Origin: Oscillospiraceae bacterium
GTDB taxonomy: Bacteria > Bacillota > Clostridia > Oscillospirales > Ruminococcaceae
Direction: 5' to 3'
NCBI GenBank assembly: GCA_009781425.1
Contig: WQYC01000010.1
Location: 1 to 64,000, forward strand
Length of the DNA stretch: 64,000 nucleotides
The position numbers and the translations under genes are program-made. The notes beneath the pieces were generated by a model. It was not told the DNA's origin. It did not search any database and saw nothing but the letters and a program-made list of their open reading frames with translations. The first letter of the stretch is position 1. Every line of letters begins with the position of its first letter. Shown piece by piece: positions 9,411 through 19,087 of this stretch.

Positions 9411-12401
9411 ATGATTAACAATACCGCAATAAACGCAATCAACTTCCCTGACGATAAATTTCGTCAGTACATTGCCGACTTTGATAAAGACAATAATAGT
9501 GTAACTGAAATTGATGTCACCGAAATGGGCATATCGTCCTTAAAAGGCATTGAGCATTTCCCGAATTTGGCTGTTTTGAAGTGCGGTTGCAATGAGCTTA
9601 CGGCATTAGATATAAGCGGTAACACTGCGCTGATTGAGTTGGAGTGTAACGATAATCATCTGACATCGTTAGACGTAAGTAAAAACATAAAATTAGATGA
9701 CCTGAATTGCGACAATAACCAATTGACGGAATTAGACGTAAGTAAAAACACAGCACTAACCAAGCTTTACTGCGACGGGAATCAACTGACCTCGATAGAC
9801 ATCAGCAAAAATACGGAGTTGATTGAGCTTACGGTTAACGAGAATCAACTCAAATCATTAGATGTAAGCCATAACACAAAATTGTATTTATTTTATTGCT
9901 TCAGCAACCAACTGACATCGTTAGATGTCAGCGTAAACACTGAACTGACGGGCTTGGAATGTGGCGGAAACCAACTGACTTCATTAGACGTGAGCAATAA
10001 TACAAAGTTAGTTGAGTTTTATTGCTACGATAATCAATTAAGCGAATTAGATGTAAGCCAAAATACAGCGTTAGATTTGTTGTGCTTTTACAACAATCAA
10101 TTAACATCAATTGATGTAAGCAAAAACATTGCATTAACCAAACTGCACTGCTGGGAAAATCAACTGACATCGTTAGATGTGAGCGCAAATACCGCACTGA
10201 CGGAGTTTGAATGCGGCAAAAATCAACTGACTTCGTTAGACGTGAGCAATAACACAAGCTTGGTTGAGTTACGCTGTTACGATAATCAAATAGAAGAGTT
10301 GGATATGAGCAATAATGCGGAATTAGTTGTGTTGCTTTGTCACAGAAATCAACTGAAAGAGTTGAATGTAAGTAAGAATGTCGCGCTGACCGAATTAGAT
10401 TGCTGGGCTAATCAGCTGACGTCGTTAGATATCAGCGATAATACTGCGCTGACCGAGCTGGGTTGCAGCACTAATCAACTGACATCTCTTGATGTGAGCA
10501 ATAACGTCGAATTAACCAAGCTGACCTGCCACAGGAATCAACTGACAGAATTCGATGTTAGCAATAACGTCGAACTGACTGAGTTAGCCTGCGGCGAAAA
10601 CCAACTCACATCATTAAATGTGAGCAATAACACAAAGCTGATTGATTTGAGTTGCGGTGATAATCAACTGTCGGCATTAGATATGAGCAATAACTTAGAA
10701 TTAACTGATTTGGATTGCGGCAATAACCGGCTTTCACTATTAGACATAAGCAAAAATACAGCTCTGAAAAAGTTCGCGCCTATAGAACAAAATCTTTCAA
10801 TTTGGCTTAAAGGCGAGACCGTATCGCAGCTCGAAAAGGATTATCCGCTTCCAAAAGAAAAATGGCGCATACTGACGTTTGGGGCGATTATATCATTGCG
10901 AAATCTTGGAACGATAAAGTCGTTATGGTCTTATAACAGCGATAAGGAAACAAGAGAACTGGAGCATTGGTGGGGTATCACCGAACGCAAAGGAGCGATA
11001 AGTACATTAAAAAGTTTAGCGAGTACAAATCCGAATCGCGGCTATGATTATAAACGATTCGTAGCCAATAAATCTGAGTCCAACGAAAATTACTCAGAAA
11101 CCTTAGATATTTTAAAGGAATTAGGATATACAGACGAAGAATTAACTAAGGTGCAGACGCTCGTTGCTTATGATTACGGACGAATATTATACATAGCGCG
11201 AGCGAGCTTTGTTTCGGGGTACATAACAGAAGATGAAGCGTGGTTTTACTTGAGTATTGCGGCAAAAAAAGCGAGCAGAATCTATAATAGCTGGCGTGAG
11301 TATGCGGCGGCTTACGCATTAGGGCGAACTTTTATGTTTTCGGGAGGGATAAAGGATATAAAATGGGTCATGCAGTTTTTACTGCACGACCCCGACAGCC
11401 CGTTTCAATATTGCGAATTCAGAGATGAAGATACGGCGGCAAAGGCGGAAAACGCTCTCACAATCAACGAAATCAACTTTCCCGACGCTGTGTTCCGTCA
11501 ATATATTACCGATAAATTCGACAAAACTAACAGCGGAATAATATCCGCTGAGGAATTGAATAACGCAACAATTATTGATGTTGCCGAGATGGGCATTGTT
11601 TCATTAAAAGGCATTGAACATTTCCCGAATTTAGCAGTTTTGAATTGTGATATAAATGAGCTTTCCGAACTTGACGTAAGCCAAAATACAAAGCTGTTTG
11701 TCTTAACTTGCAATAATAACAAGCTTACATCATTAGATATAGGCGAAAATGCAGATTTAACTGATTTGAAGAAACGATTCGACAGAGGCATGGAGATTAA
11801 AAAAGGAATGGAATCAGGGGCTCTGCCTCGTATGAGCATAGAGCGGTTTTGGGAGTTAATTCATGACGCGAAGGAGCAATCAGAAGGGTGGGAGGAAATG
11901 TGTGACCCGCTCACAGCTTCACTGTCGCAGCTTGAAGATTCCGAAATAGCATTATGGTATCTCATGTTTGACGAGTATCAGCAGTTGTCCTACAAGGAAC
12001 AGCTATGGGCGGCGGCTTACTTAATTAACGGCGGCTGCTCGGACGACGGCTTTGATTATTTCCGCGCATGGCTGATTGCGCAGGGGCGTGAAGTCTACAT
12101 GAACGCGCTCCGCGACCCTGATTCATTGTCGGAAGCCATATCCGAAACCGAGGAAGCTGAATTTGAAGACATAATGAGTGCTGCCAATGACGCTTTCCGT
12201 ATTAAACACGAGCTTGGTAAAAATGATTACGGCAGCTTTTACGAAGAACTGGATTATTATGAATTAACAGAAACAGAGAAAGCGGAAATCTCAGCCGAAA
12301 TAAAATATAGCGATGATATAGATGCAGATTGGGACGAAGACGACACGGATAATTTCCAAGAGCTGCTGCCCAAGCTTTGGGGGAAGCGGGGTAGCACATG
12401 A
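9411..12401 (+). CDS. Leucine-rich-repeat protein (21-aa repeats) with DUF1266-like and C-terminal DUF4240-like domains; no signal peptide
   Basis: Tandem LDVSxNTxLTxLxCxxNQLTS; DUF1266-like GRILYIARASFVSGYITEDEAWFYLSIAAKKASRIYNSWREYAAAYALGR; DUF4240-like MSIERFWELIHDAKEQ...LWAAAYLINGGCSDDGFDYFRAWLIAQGREVY. Confidence 0.85.
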   Translation: MINNTAINAINFPDDKFRQYIADFDKDNNSVTEIDVTEMGISSLKGIEHFPNLAVLKCGCNELTALDISGNTALIELECNDNHLTSLDVSKNIKLDDLNCDNNQLTELDVSKNTALTKLYCDGNQLTSIDISKNTELIELTVNENQLKSLDVSHNTKLYLFYCFSNQLTSLDVSVNTELTGLECGGNQLTSLDVSNNTKLVEFYCYDNQLSELDVSQNTALDLLCFYNNQLTSIDVSKNIALTKLHCWENQLTSLDVSANTALTEFECGKNQLTSLDVSNNTSLVELRCYDNQIEELDMSNNAELVVLLCHRNQLKELNVSKNVALTELDCWANQLTSLDISDNTALTELGCSTNQLTSLDVSNNVELTKLTCHRNQLTEFDVSNNVELTELACGENQLTSLNVSNNTKLIDLSCGDNQLSALDMSNNLELTDLDCGNNRLSLLDISKNTALKKFAPIEQNLSIWLKGETVSQLEKDYPLPKEKWRILTFGAIISLRNLGTIKSLWSYNSDKETRELEHWWGITERKGAISTLKSLASTNPNRGYDYKRFVANKSESNENYSETLDILKELGYTDEELTKVQTLVAYDYGRILYIARASFVSGYITEDEAWFYLSIAAKKASRIYNSWREYAAAYALGRTFMFSGGIKDIKWVMQFLLHDPDSPFQYCEFRDEDTAAKAENALTINEINFPDAVFRQYITDKFDKTNSGIISAEELNNATIIDVAEMGIVSLKGIEHFPNLAVLNCDINELSELDVSQNTKLFVLTCNNNKLTSLDIGENADLTDLKKRFDRGMEIKKGMESGALPRMSIERFWELIHDAKEQSEGWEEMCDPLTASLSQLEDSEIALWYLMFDEYQQLSYKEQLWAAAYLINGGCSDDGFDYFRAWLIAQGREVYMNALRDPDSLSEAISETEEAEFEDIMSAANDAFRIKHELGKNDYGSFYEELDYYELTETEKAEISAEIKYSDDIDADWDEDDTDNFQELLPKLWGKRGST

Positions 12402-12634
12402 CCAAAACAATCGACATTCACGGTATGACAGGCGACCAAGCCAAGCAGCGTGTCGAGCGGGAAATTCGGCTCGCACCGCCAAACTGTGAAAGCATCATAG
12501 TTATTCATGGCTGCAACAGCGGCACGGTTTTGCGCGATATAGTGAGGAAGCAGGTGCGCTCCAAGCGTATTCTCGAAATCGCACCCTGCTTTTTGAACGA
12601 CGGTCAGACGACTATTTATTTGAAGAAAGTGTAA
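12398..12634 (+). CDS. Smr-domain protein
   Basis: TIDIHGMTGDQAKQRVEREI, IIVIHGCNSGTVLRDIVRK. Confidence 0.85.
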   Translation: MTKTIDIHGMTGDQAKQRVEREIRLAPPNCESIIVIHGCNSGTVLRDIVRKQVRSKRILEIAPCFLNDGQTTIYLKKV

Positions 12635-12658
12635 TAATTTGCAAGGAGCTGAAAGATT

Positions 12659-13210
12659 ATGAAAATCATTGATATAACGCAGGAGGTGTTCTCCTGCCGA
12701 GTCTTTCCGGGTGACTCACAGCCTAAGTTTGAGCGGGCTTTGAGCATTGAGCGGGACAAGCTTAACCTCACGAATATCTCAATGTGCGTGCATAACGGCA
12801 CTCACATTGACGCGCCGAATCATTTTGTCGCAGGCGGAAAAGCTGTTCACGAGCTTGATTTAGAGCGGTTCTACGGGAAGTGCGCGGTCGTTGAAAAAGG
12901 CGATATAATTTCAGCGTTGAATAACTGTCACGAGCGAATTATAATTAAAGGCGACTGCGAAATTTCAGAGGAAACAGCGCGATTAATTGCCGATTCTAAC
13001 GTAAAGCTAATCGGCGTTGAAAACCAGAGCGTAGCAAATATAGAAAGCCCCATGAGCGTTCACGTGATTCTGCTGGAAAAGGAAATAGCCCTGCTTGAGG
13101 GCTTGGATTTATCGGGTGTTAATGCGGGTGAGTATGTTTTAGCGGCGTTTCCGCTGAAGCTTGAAGGTTCCGACGGCTCGCCGGTGAGAGCGGTGCTGAT
13201 TGATTCTTAG
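12659..13210 (+). CDS. Cyclase family protein (kynurenine formamidase-like)
   Basis: VFPGDSQP, VHNGTHIDAPNHFVAGGKAVHELDLERFYG. Confidence 0.85.
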   Translation: MKIIDITQEVFSCRVFPGDSQPKFERALSIERDKLNLTNISMCVHNGTHIDAPNHFVAGGKAVHELDLERFYGKCAVVEKGDIISALNNCHERIIIKGDCEISEETARLIADSNVKLIGVENQSVANIESPMSVHVILLEKEIALLEGLDLSGVNAGEYVLAAFPLKLEGSDGSPVRAVLIDS

Positions 13211-13370
13211 TTTGTCAGCTTTAGCTTCAAATCCACAACTTTTTGTGCATATTTAACAAAATTTTTGCTACATATTGATTTTTTGTTTAAATTGTGGTAC
13301 AATTAAAAAATATAGATAATCCGACGGCATTTCGTCAAACATTAAACGAAACCCGAAAGGACGAGTAAAA

Positions 13371-14081
13371 ATGAACACGCCCCAAGCATACATAGACGGA
13401 ACGACCGCGCTGAAAAGCGAAGAATGTGAAAAAACTGTGCAAATTCATGTCGCTCAGCCGCCATTAGTTAAAAACCGTCCGGCATATTTTTTCGTTAAGC
13501 GGAGCTTTGATATTATTGCTTCGTTTTTCGGGTTAATCCTGCTTTTCCCGTTTTTAGTTGCGGTTGCAATCGCGATTCGCGCTGACTCAAAAGGAAAAGC
13601 GATTTTCACCCAAACAAGAATCGGCAAGAGCGGAAAGCCGTTTAAATTCTACAAATTCCGCTCAATGGACAACGACGCAGAAGAAAAACGCGCAGAGCTA
13701 ATGCACTTAAACGAGCGGGATGGACCTGTGTTTAAAATTAACAAAGACCCGCGTATCACGCGGGTAGGTAGCTTTATCCGCAAGTACAGCATAGACGAGC
13801 TTCCGCAGCTTATAAATATTCTGAGAGGCGAGATGTCGTTTGTAGGGCCGCGACCGCCGCTGTCCTGCGAGGTTGAGCAGTATTCCGAGTTCCACAAAAG
13901 ACGGCTCGAGGTCAGGGGCGGGCTCACCTGCTACTGGCAAATCAGCGGACGGAGCAACGTTTCGTTCGACGACTGGGTGAGAATGGACTTGAAATACATA
14001 GAAGAAATGTCGCTCGCCGCAGACGTAAAAATATTTTTGAAGACTTTTAAAGTAGTTTTGAAAAAGAAAGGCTCCTGCTAA
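13371..14081 (+). CDS. Undecaprenyl-phosphate sugar phosphotransferase
   Basis: KRSFDIIASFFGLILLFPFL, FTQTRIGKSGKPFKFYKFRSM, SIDELPQLINILRGEMSFVGPRPPL. Confidence 0.93.
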   Translation: MNTPQAYIDGTTALKSEECEKTVQIHVAQPPLVKNRPAYFFVKRSFDIIASFFGLILLFPFLVAVAIAIRADSKGKAIFTQTRIGKSGKPFKFYKFRSMDNDAEEKRAELMHLNERDGPVFKINKDPRITRVGSFIRKYSIDELPQLINILRGEMSFVGPRPPLSCEVEQYSEFHKRRLEVRGGLTCYWQISGRSNVSFDDWVRMDLKYIEEMSLAADVKIFLKTFKVVLKKKGSC

Positions 14082-14083
14082 GC

Positions 14084-14791
14084 ATGAACAATACCGATTT
14101 TACCGTTGATATAAAGACTCTGCTGCGCATTTTACAAAAATACGCTGCAATTATAGCCGCTGTCACTATCGCGGCTACCTTTGCGGCTTTTGTTATGTCC
14201 GAGTTCGTATTACCCAAAAAATACTCGGCGTCCGCGAAGTTCTATATAGAAAACAGCAGAACGCAGAGCGAAATCGTAAACATTCAGGATATAAACGCGG
14301 CGCGGAACATGGTTAACACCTGCGCCGAGCTGTTCACCACCCGAGATGTTGCAGAGCGGCTTAAAACAGAAGCAAACCTGCCTTATTCCGTCAACGAAAT
14401 CATGGACATGATAAACATGGGGACCTCGGCGAACACCGAGTTTCTCCGCGTTTCAATCACCGCCGCAAGCCCGAGAATGGCAGTTTATATGCTTGAGTGG
14501 TTTGTGAGTATTTGCGCTGAGGAATTCGACAGAATCATAGAGTCCGGCAGAATAAGCTTGGTAGACAGCCCCTATTCAACAGGAAAAGCTGTCTTCCCCG
14601 ATACGATACTGTTCCTTATTCTCGGTTTTTTCGTGGGCTTTGTGCTGACTTATTTAATCGTTTTCGTTAAAGAAATCTTAGACATAAAGGTCAAAGCGGA
14701 AGACGACCTGTTCACGATTTACGATATTCCCGTGTTTGCCGAGGTGATGTGCTTCGATGTTAAGGTGAAGGGGGAGTACAGCTATGAATAA
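14084..14791 (+). CDS. Capsular polysaccharide biosynthesis / chain-length protein (Wzz, CpsC-like)
   Basis: Two TM segments, FVLPKKYSASAKFYIEN, position between sugar transferase and BY-kinase. Confidence 0.82.
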   Translation: MNNTDFTVDIKTLLRILQKYAAIIAAVTIAATFAAFVMSEFVLPKKYSASAKFYIENSRTQSEIVNIQDINAARNMVNTCAELFTTRDVAERLKTEANLPYSVNEIMDMINMGTSANTEFLRVSITAASPRMAVYMLEWFVSICAEEFDRIIESGRISLVDSPYSTGKAVFPDTILFLILGFFVGFVLTYLIVFVKEILDIKVKAEDDLFTIYDIPVFAEVMCFDVKVKGEYSYE

Positions 14792-15494
14792 TTCCGACAA
14801 AAACACGAAAAAGAAAAGCCTGCTCGGCGAGCATACTTCGTTTGTAATTACGGAAGCATATAAAACCGCCCGCACTAATCTTATGTTCTCGCTCTCCACG
14901 AGCGAGAGAAAAATCGTGGTTATTACAAGCTCAAACCCGTCCGAGGGCAAAAGCACCACCTGCTCGAACTTAGGGCTGACTCTCGCAGGCATGGGCGCGT
15001 CCACGCTCCTAATAGATGCAGATTTACGCAAGCCGACGATTCACAGCCTTTTTGGAATCCCGAACAAAAAAGGACTCTCGACGATTCTCGGCGGCTTTGA
15101 TAAAATTGACGACGCGATTGACTACAACGTCGAGGATAATCTTGATATAATTACCTCGGGGCCTATTCCGCCGAACCCTGCTGACCTGCTTGCATCTGAC
15201 TTAATGGACAGCCTGCTGAAAGCCCTGTCAAAGCATTATGATTATATTTTAATAGACACGCCGCCTATTAACGTCGTCACCGACTCACAACTCATGAACA
15301 AGATTATCTCCGGTATTCTTTTCGTGGTTTGGGAGGGAGTTACAACGCATACGGACATTAACGCGGCACTGCGTTCAATCGAAATGGCAAGTGGCAAGGT
15401 GCTCGGCTTTGTAAAAGCCAACTGCAACGCTAAAGGTGCAAAAAACTACAAAAAGAATTACAAATATTCATACGGCAGACAACCGAAAAGGTAA
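14784..15494 (+). CDS. CpsD/CapB-family tyrosine kinase
   Basis: ITSSNPSEGKSTTCSNLGLTLAGMGASTLLIDADLRKPTIH; Tyr-rich C-terminus NYKKNYKYSYGRQ. Confidence 0.92.
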   Translation: MNNSDKNTKKKSLLGEHTSFVITEAYKTARTNLMFSLSTSERKIVVITSSNPSEGKSTTCSNLGLTLAGMGASTLLIDADLRKPTIHSLFGIPNKKGLSTILGGFDKIDDAIDYNVEDNLDIITSGPIPPNPADLLASDLMDSLLKALSKHYDYILIDTPPINVVTDSQLMNKIISGILFVVWEGVTTHTDINAALRSIEMASGKVLGFVKANCNAKGAKNYKKNYKYSYGRQPKR

Positions 15495-15502
15495 AACATA
15501 CA

Positions 15503-16234
15503 ATGACCAGAATAGACTTCCATTCGCATATTTTACCCGACATGGACGACGGCGCGCGCACCATCGCCGAATCGCTCAGTATGCTGAAAATACTTAAAAA
15601 CGACGGCGTTGAAACAGTAGTCGCTACGCCGCACTTGTATCTTCACCGCGAGAGTGTTAATGATTTTTTCAAGCACCGTGAAAGAAGCGCGCGGGTACTT
15701 ATGCGGGCGATTGAAGAAGAAAAAGCAAAGGGAATCGAATACCCGAAAATAGTTTTAGGAGCAGAAATTTATTTTACGCAAGGGCTCGAAAACCTGCCGC
15801 TCAAGGACTTATGCATCGAAGGAACCGATTATTTTATGCTTGAGCTTCCTTATGCAGCTTTTACAAGAACGTTTTTGAACTCGCTCTCGAATTTTATTTA
15901 CAGCTGCGAGCAAAAAATTATCTTAGCGCATATCGAACGTTATTTCGATTTCAGCGACCCTAAAATGGTAGCGCAGGTTTTAGCGCACGGGCTGACCTCG
16001 CAGGTCAACTGCGATTCTCTCATATCTGCGCGCACCCGCAAGGTGACGCTGAAGCTCATTGAAAGCGGGGATATAGGGCTTCTCGGAACTGACCTTCACT
16101 CGATGGACAGACGCCCGCCGCGCTTCAAGGAAGCCGAACAGATTATACGCAGAAAGCTTTCGGATAATACTTTTGAAAACATGATGAATACAGCCCAAAT
16201 GATTCTCAGCGGCGAAGATATAGAAAAATATTAA
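15503..16234 (+). CDS. CpsB/CapC-family tyrosine phosphatase (PHP domain)
   Basis: IDFHSHILPDMDDGARTIAESLSML; LGTDLHSMDRRPP. Confidence 0.92.
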   Translation: MTRIDFHSHILPDMDDGARTIAESLSMLKILKNDGVETVVATPHLYLHRESVNDFFKHRERSARVLMRAIEEEKAKGIEYPKIVLGAEIYFTQGLENLPLKDLCIEGTDYFMLELPYAAFTRTFLNSLSNFIYSCEQKIILAHIERYFDFSDPKMVAQVLAHGLTSQVNCDSLISARTRKVTLKLIESGDIGLLGTDLHSMDRRPPRFKEAEQIIRRKLSDNTFENMMNTAQMILSGEDIEKY

Positions 16235-16254
16235 ATAAATTTAGGAGGACTATA

Positions 16255-17655
16255 ATGCAAAAGAGAACGCAAAAAAGAAAGATTCTGTTCACGTTTGTTT
16301 TAACAGCAGTGCTCGCACTATCGTTCAGCGTGAGCTTCACGGCATCGGCAAGGGAGTGGGACTTAACTATTCCGTCGCTCAAGGAGGTCTTCGCTGATTA
16401 TTTCCCTATCGGTAATATCCTTGAGCCCGCAGAAGCCTTTGAGGGCAAAACTGCCGAAATGTTCACATATCATTATAACTTTGTCACGGCTGAAAACGCC
16501 ATGAAGCCGAGCTATATCGCGCGGACTCCCCATGACTGGGACTTCTCGTTTCACCGCTTAGATATGTATATTGACTGGGCTCTTGAAAACGATATACAGG
16601 TAGTCGGGCATACGTTAGTTTGGCACTCGCAGTCGGCGGCTTGGCTGACAAACGATGAAGAGGGAAATCCGTTAACCCGCGCTGAAGCCCGCGTCAACAT
16701 GGAGCGGTACATAAACACCGTAGCAGGGCATTTCGCAGGGAGAATATACTCGTGGGACGTTGTGAACGAAGCTCTGCGCACCTCCGTCGGAAGCCCGCCG
16801 ATTACCCCCGCTGACGAGGGCTGGTGGAAAAATATGCTGAGAACCGGAAGCGAAAGCAGCGCAAATGAAGCCTCCGCCTGGTACGCGGCTTACGCGAACG
16901 GCATGGACGAAGCGGCAGGGGAGTGCCCGTCTGACTATATTTATGACGCGTTTGTTTTTGCGCGCTTAGCTGACCCGAACGCGATTCTCTATTACAACGA
17001 CTTCAACGAAACAGGCGCAGGCAAGCGCGAAGCAATGGCGCAGATGACAGAGGAAATAAACGCGAGATGGGAAACCGACCCGCGCAACACAGAGCCCGGA
17101 CGGCTTCTGCTCGAGGGAATCGGTATGCAGGCGCACTACTGGACATCTGACCTCAGCCCTGTCAGCGTCGAACTTACGATTATGCGATTCGCTGAAACGG
17201 GTGCAAAGGTAAGCATAACCGAAATCGACATTCCTATGGGAAGATACGGCGCGTATGAAGACGCTACAGAAGAAAACCTCACCCTTCAAGCGAAGCTGTA
17301 CCGCGATGTATTTGATGTGTTCATGAGACATTCCGACAGCATAGAGCGCGTTACCTTCTGGGGTAAGGCAGACCCGCAGAGCTGGAGAAAAGAAGGAAGC
17401 CCGCTGCTGTTCAATGCAAACTTTGAAGCAAAAGAAGCCTATCACAGCATACTAACACTCGTGCTCGGCGCAGTGCCCGCTGACACGCAAAACAATACAG
17501 AAACAGAAGTTACCGAACAGCCTGCTGTTACTGCTCCGCAGGAGGATACGCAGGACGGCAAGGAATCAAGCTTACCGGTTCTGTGGATTATCATAGCAAT
17601 CGCAGGCGGAGCAGTTTTAATAATAGGCGGAATAGTATTATTGAAAAAAAGATAA
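16255..17655 (+). CDS. GH10 endo-1,4-beta-xylanase with signal peptide and C-terminal TM anchor
   Basis: FTAENAMKP-like, GHTLVWHSQ, WDVVNEAL, TEIDIP; C-terminal LPVLWIIIAIAGGAVLIIGGIVLLKKR. Confidence 0.92.
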   Translation: MQKRTQKRKILFTFVLTAVLALSFSVSFTASAREWDLTIPSLKEVFADYFPIGNILEPAEAFEGKTAEMFTYHYNFVTAENAMKPSYIARTPHDWDFSFHRLDMYIDWALENDIQVVGHTLVWHSQSAAWLTNDEEGNPLTRAEARVNMERYINTVAGHFAGRIYSWDVVNEALRTSVGSPPITPADEGWWKNMLRTGSESSANEASAWYAAYANGMDEAAGECPSDYIYDAFVFARLADPNAILYYNDFNETGAGKREAMAQMTEEINARWETDPRNTEPGRLLLEGIGMQAHYWTSDLSPVSVELTIMRFAETGAKVSITEIDIPMGRYGAYEDATEENLTLQAKLYRDVFDVFMRHSDSIERVTFWGKADPQSWRKEGSPLLFNANFEAKEAYHSILTLVLGAVPADTQNNTETEVTEQPAVTAPQEDTQDGKESSLPVLWIIIAIAGGAVLIIGGIVLLKKR

Positions 17656-17661
17656 TAAGAA

Positions 17662-17697
17662 AACGCGGAGCTGTGAAAAGCTCCGCGTTAATTTTTT
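17662..17697. terminator. Bidirectional intrinsic terminator between convergent genes
   Basis: AACGCGGAGCT gtgaaa AGCTCCGCGTT followed by T-tract. Confidence 0.8.
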
Positions 17698-19087
17698 ACT
17701 TGCCTTTTGCCATTTTGAACATCGCTTTGAGTGTAATTCTGTTGCCTGTATGCGTTATGATTGTTTCATAAATCCGCGATACAAACATCAGCATAAGTAC
17801 ACAGCAGACAGCTAAGAAGCCTACTGAAATCAACGCGCCGACAGCGTTCATTTCTCCCGAAATAATTACCCCGGGCAAAGCGAACGGCGACGAAATCGGG
17901 AAGTAATAGCTGAACCTTTGCACGATATTTACTTCCTCACTGTCAATGCTGAAGGCGGGCGAAACGTATGCAAGATAGAAGCCGAAAACGCCGATTAATG
18001 ACATAGGAGTCAGCGCGGACTGTAAGTCCTCTATGCGGCTGATTGTCGCGCCGAACAGCCCGCCGATTAACGAATAGAAGAAGAAGCCGAGCAGGAAAAT
18101 CACAATAATCCAAATGAGCGACAAAGGATTAAAGCCTGAAAAAGCCTCATCAAAAGCAGTTTTAACCATGTGCATCTGTACATCGTCAACCGCGATTTCG
18201 ACCGAGCCGAAAACCTGCCCGAGCGTCCCGAAAGGAGCGACAATCGCTGAGATTCCGAAGCCTGCCACGACTAATGCAAAGAACTGTGTGAATGAAGCAA
18301 GCCCCATGCCGAGAACCTTTCCGAGAATTACAGCCATCGGACGCACAGAAGTCAGCAGTGTTTCCATGACGCGCGAGGTTTTCTCGGTTGCAATCGCCTG
18401 TGCGGTGAGCGAGCCGTACATGAATATAAACATAAATAAAACCATAGAAGAAACCATAGGTATTATTGAATTCGCGAGCATGGTAGCCATTTCGTTGCGG
18501 GGAGTTTCACCCGCTATAGTAATCTGCGAATTGACATAGATTGATATATCATCAATGCTGTCCTCGGGCACGCCGATAGAAATCATATGCGCCCGCCATA
18601 CCCTGTTGTTCAGCATTTCGCTGATTGTATTAAAATTAGCGGTTGACAAAAGCCCGTCGAACTCGGGGCGGGAGATAATAACATCATAGCCGTATTCCGC
18701 CGCGATAACCTCAATAAGTCCGATTGCTTCAAGGCTTGTTCTGACTTTCTCCGTAATCGCTTCAACCTCGCTCTCGGAAATCATGACTACATCAATGTTA
18801 TAAGCCGTAAGAAAACCATAATACGGCGCAGGCTCAATGCTGCTCCTGTCGCTTAGATAAATGGTATCAATTCTGAACGGCGAAATAACCCCGACCTCTT
18901 CAAGAGTCGGCTCTTTATCATTATCCCTTCCCATAAGGAGTCCGGGCAAAAAGTTCGCGCCGAGCGACATCAGCAGAATACAAGCTATAATAATAATAGT
19001 ACTGATAATATAAGATTTACTTTTAATCATCTGCAAAAAAGTGAACTTAAAAACCTGCTGCCAGCCTTTAGCCTTCATTTGTGTCAC
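17696..19087 (-). CDS. ABC transporter permease (NatB-like)
   Basis: Multi-TM, TEKTSRVMETLLTSVRPMAVILGKVLGMG. Confidence 0.88.
   Translation of the reverse strand: MTQMKAKGWQQVFKFTFLQMIKSKSYIISTIIIIACILLMSLGANFLPGLLMGRDNDKEPTLEEVGVISPFRIDTIYLSDRSSIEPAPYYGFLTAYNIDVVMISESEVEAITEKVRTSLEAIGLIEVIAAEYGYDVIISRPEFDGLLSTANFNTISEMLNNRVWRAHMISIGVPEDSIDDISIYVNSQITIAGETPRNEMATMLANSIIPMVSSMVLFMFIFMYGSLTAQAIATEKTSRVMETLLTSVRPMAVILGKVLGMGLASFTQFFALVVAGFGISAIVAPFGTLGQVFGSVEIAVDDVQMHMVKTAFDEAFSGFNPLSLIWIIVIFLLGFFFYSLIGGLFGATISRIEDLQSALTPMSLIGVFGFYLAYVSPAFSIDSEEVNIVQRFSYYFPISSPFALPGVIISGEMNAVGALISVGFLAVCCVLMLMFVSRIYETIITHTGNRITLKAMFKMAKGK

Noticed and set aside
9500-10760. Periodic ~63-bp DNA repeats that could suggest a CRISPR or satellite array
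   Set aside because: The period equals 21 codons in one open frame and encodes leucine-rich repeats; the repeats are imperfect at nucleotide level and no spacers are present
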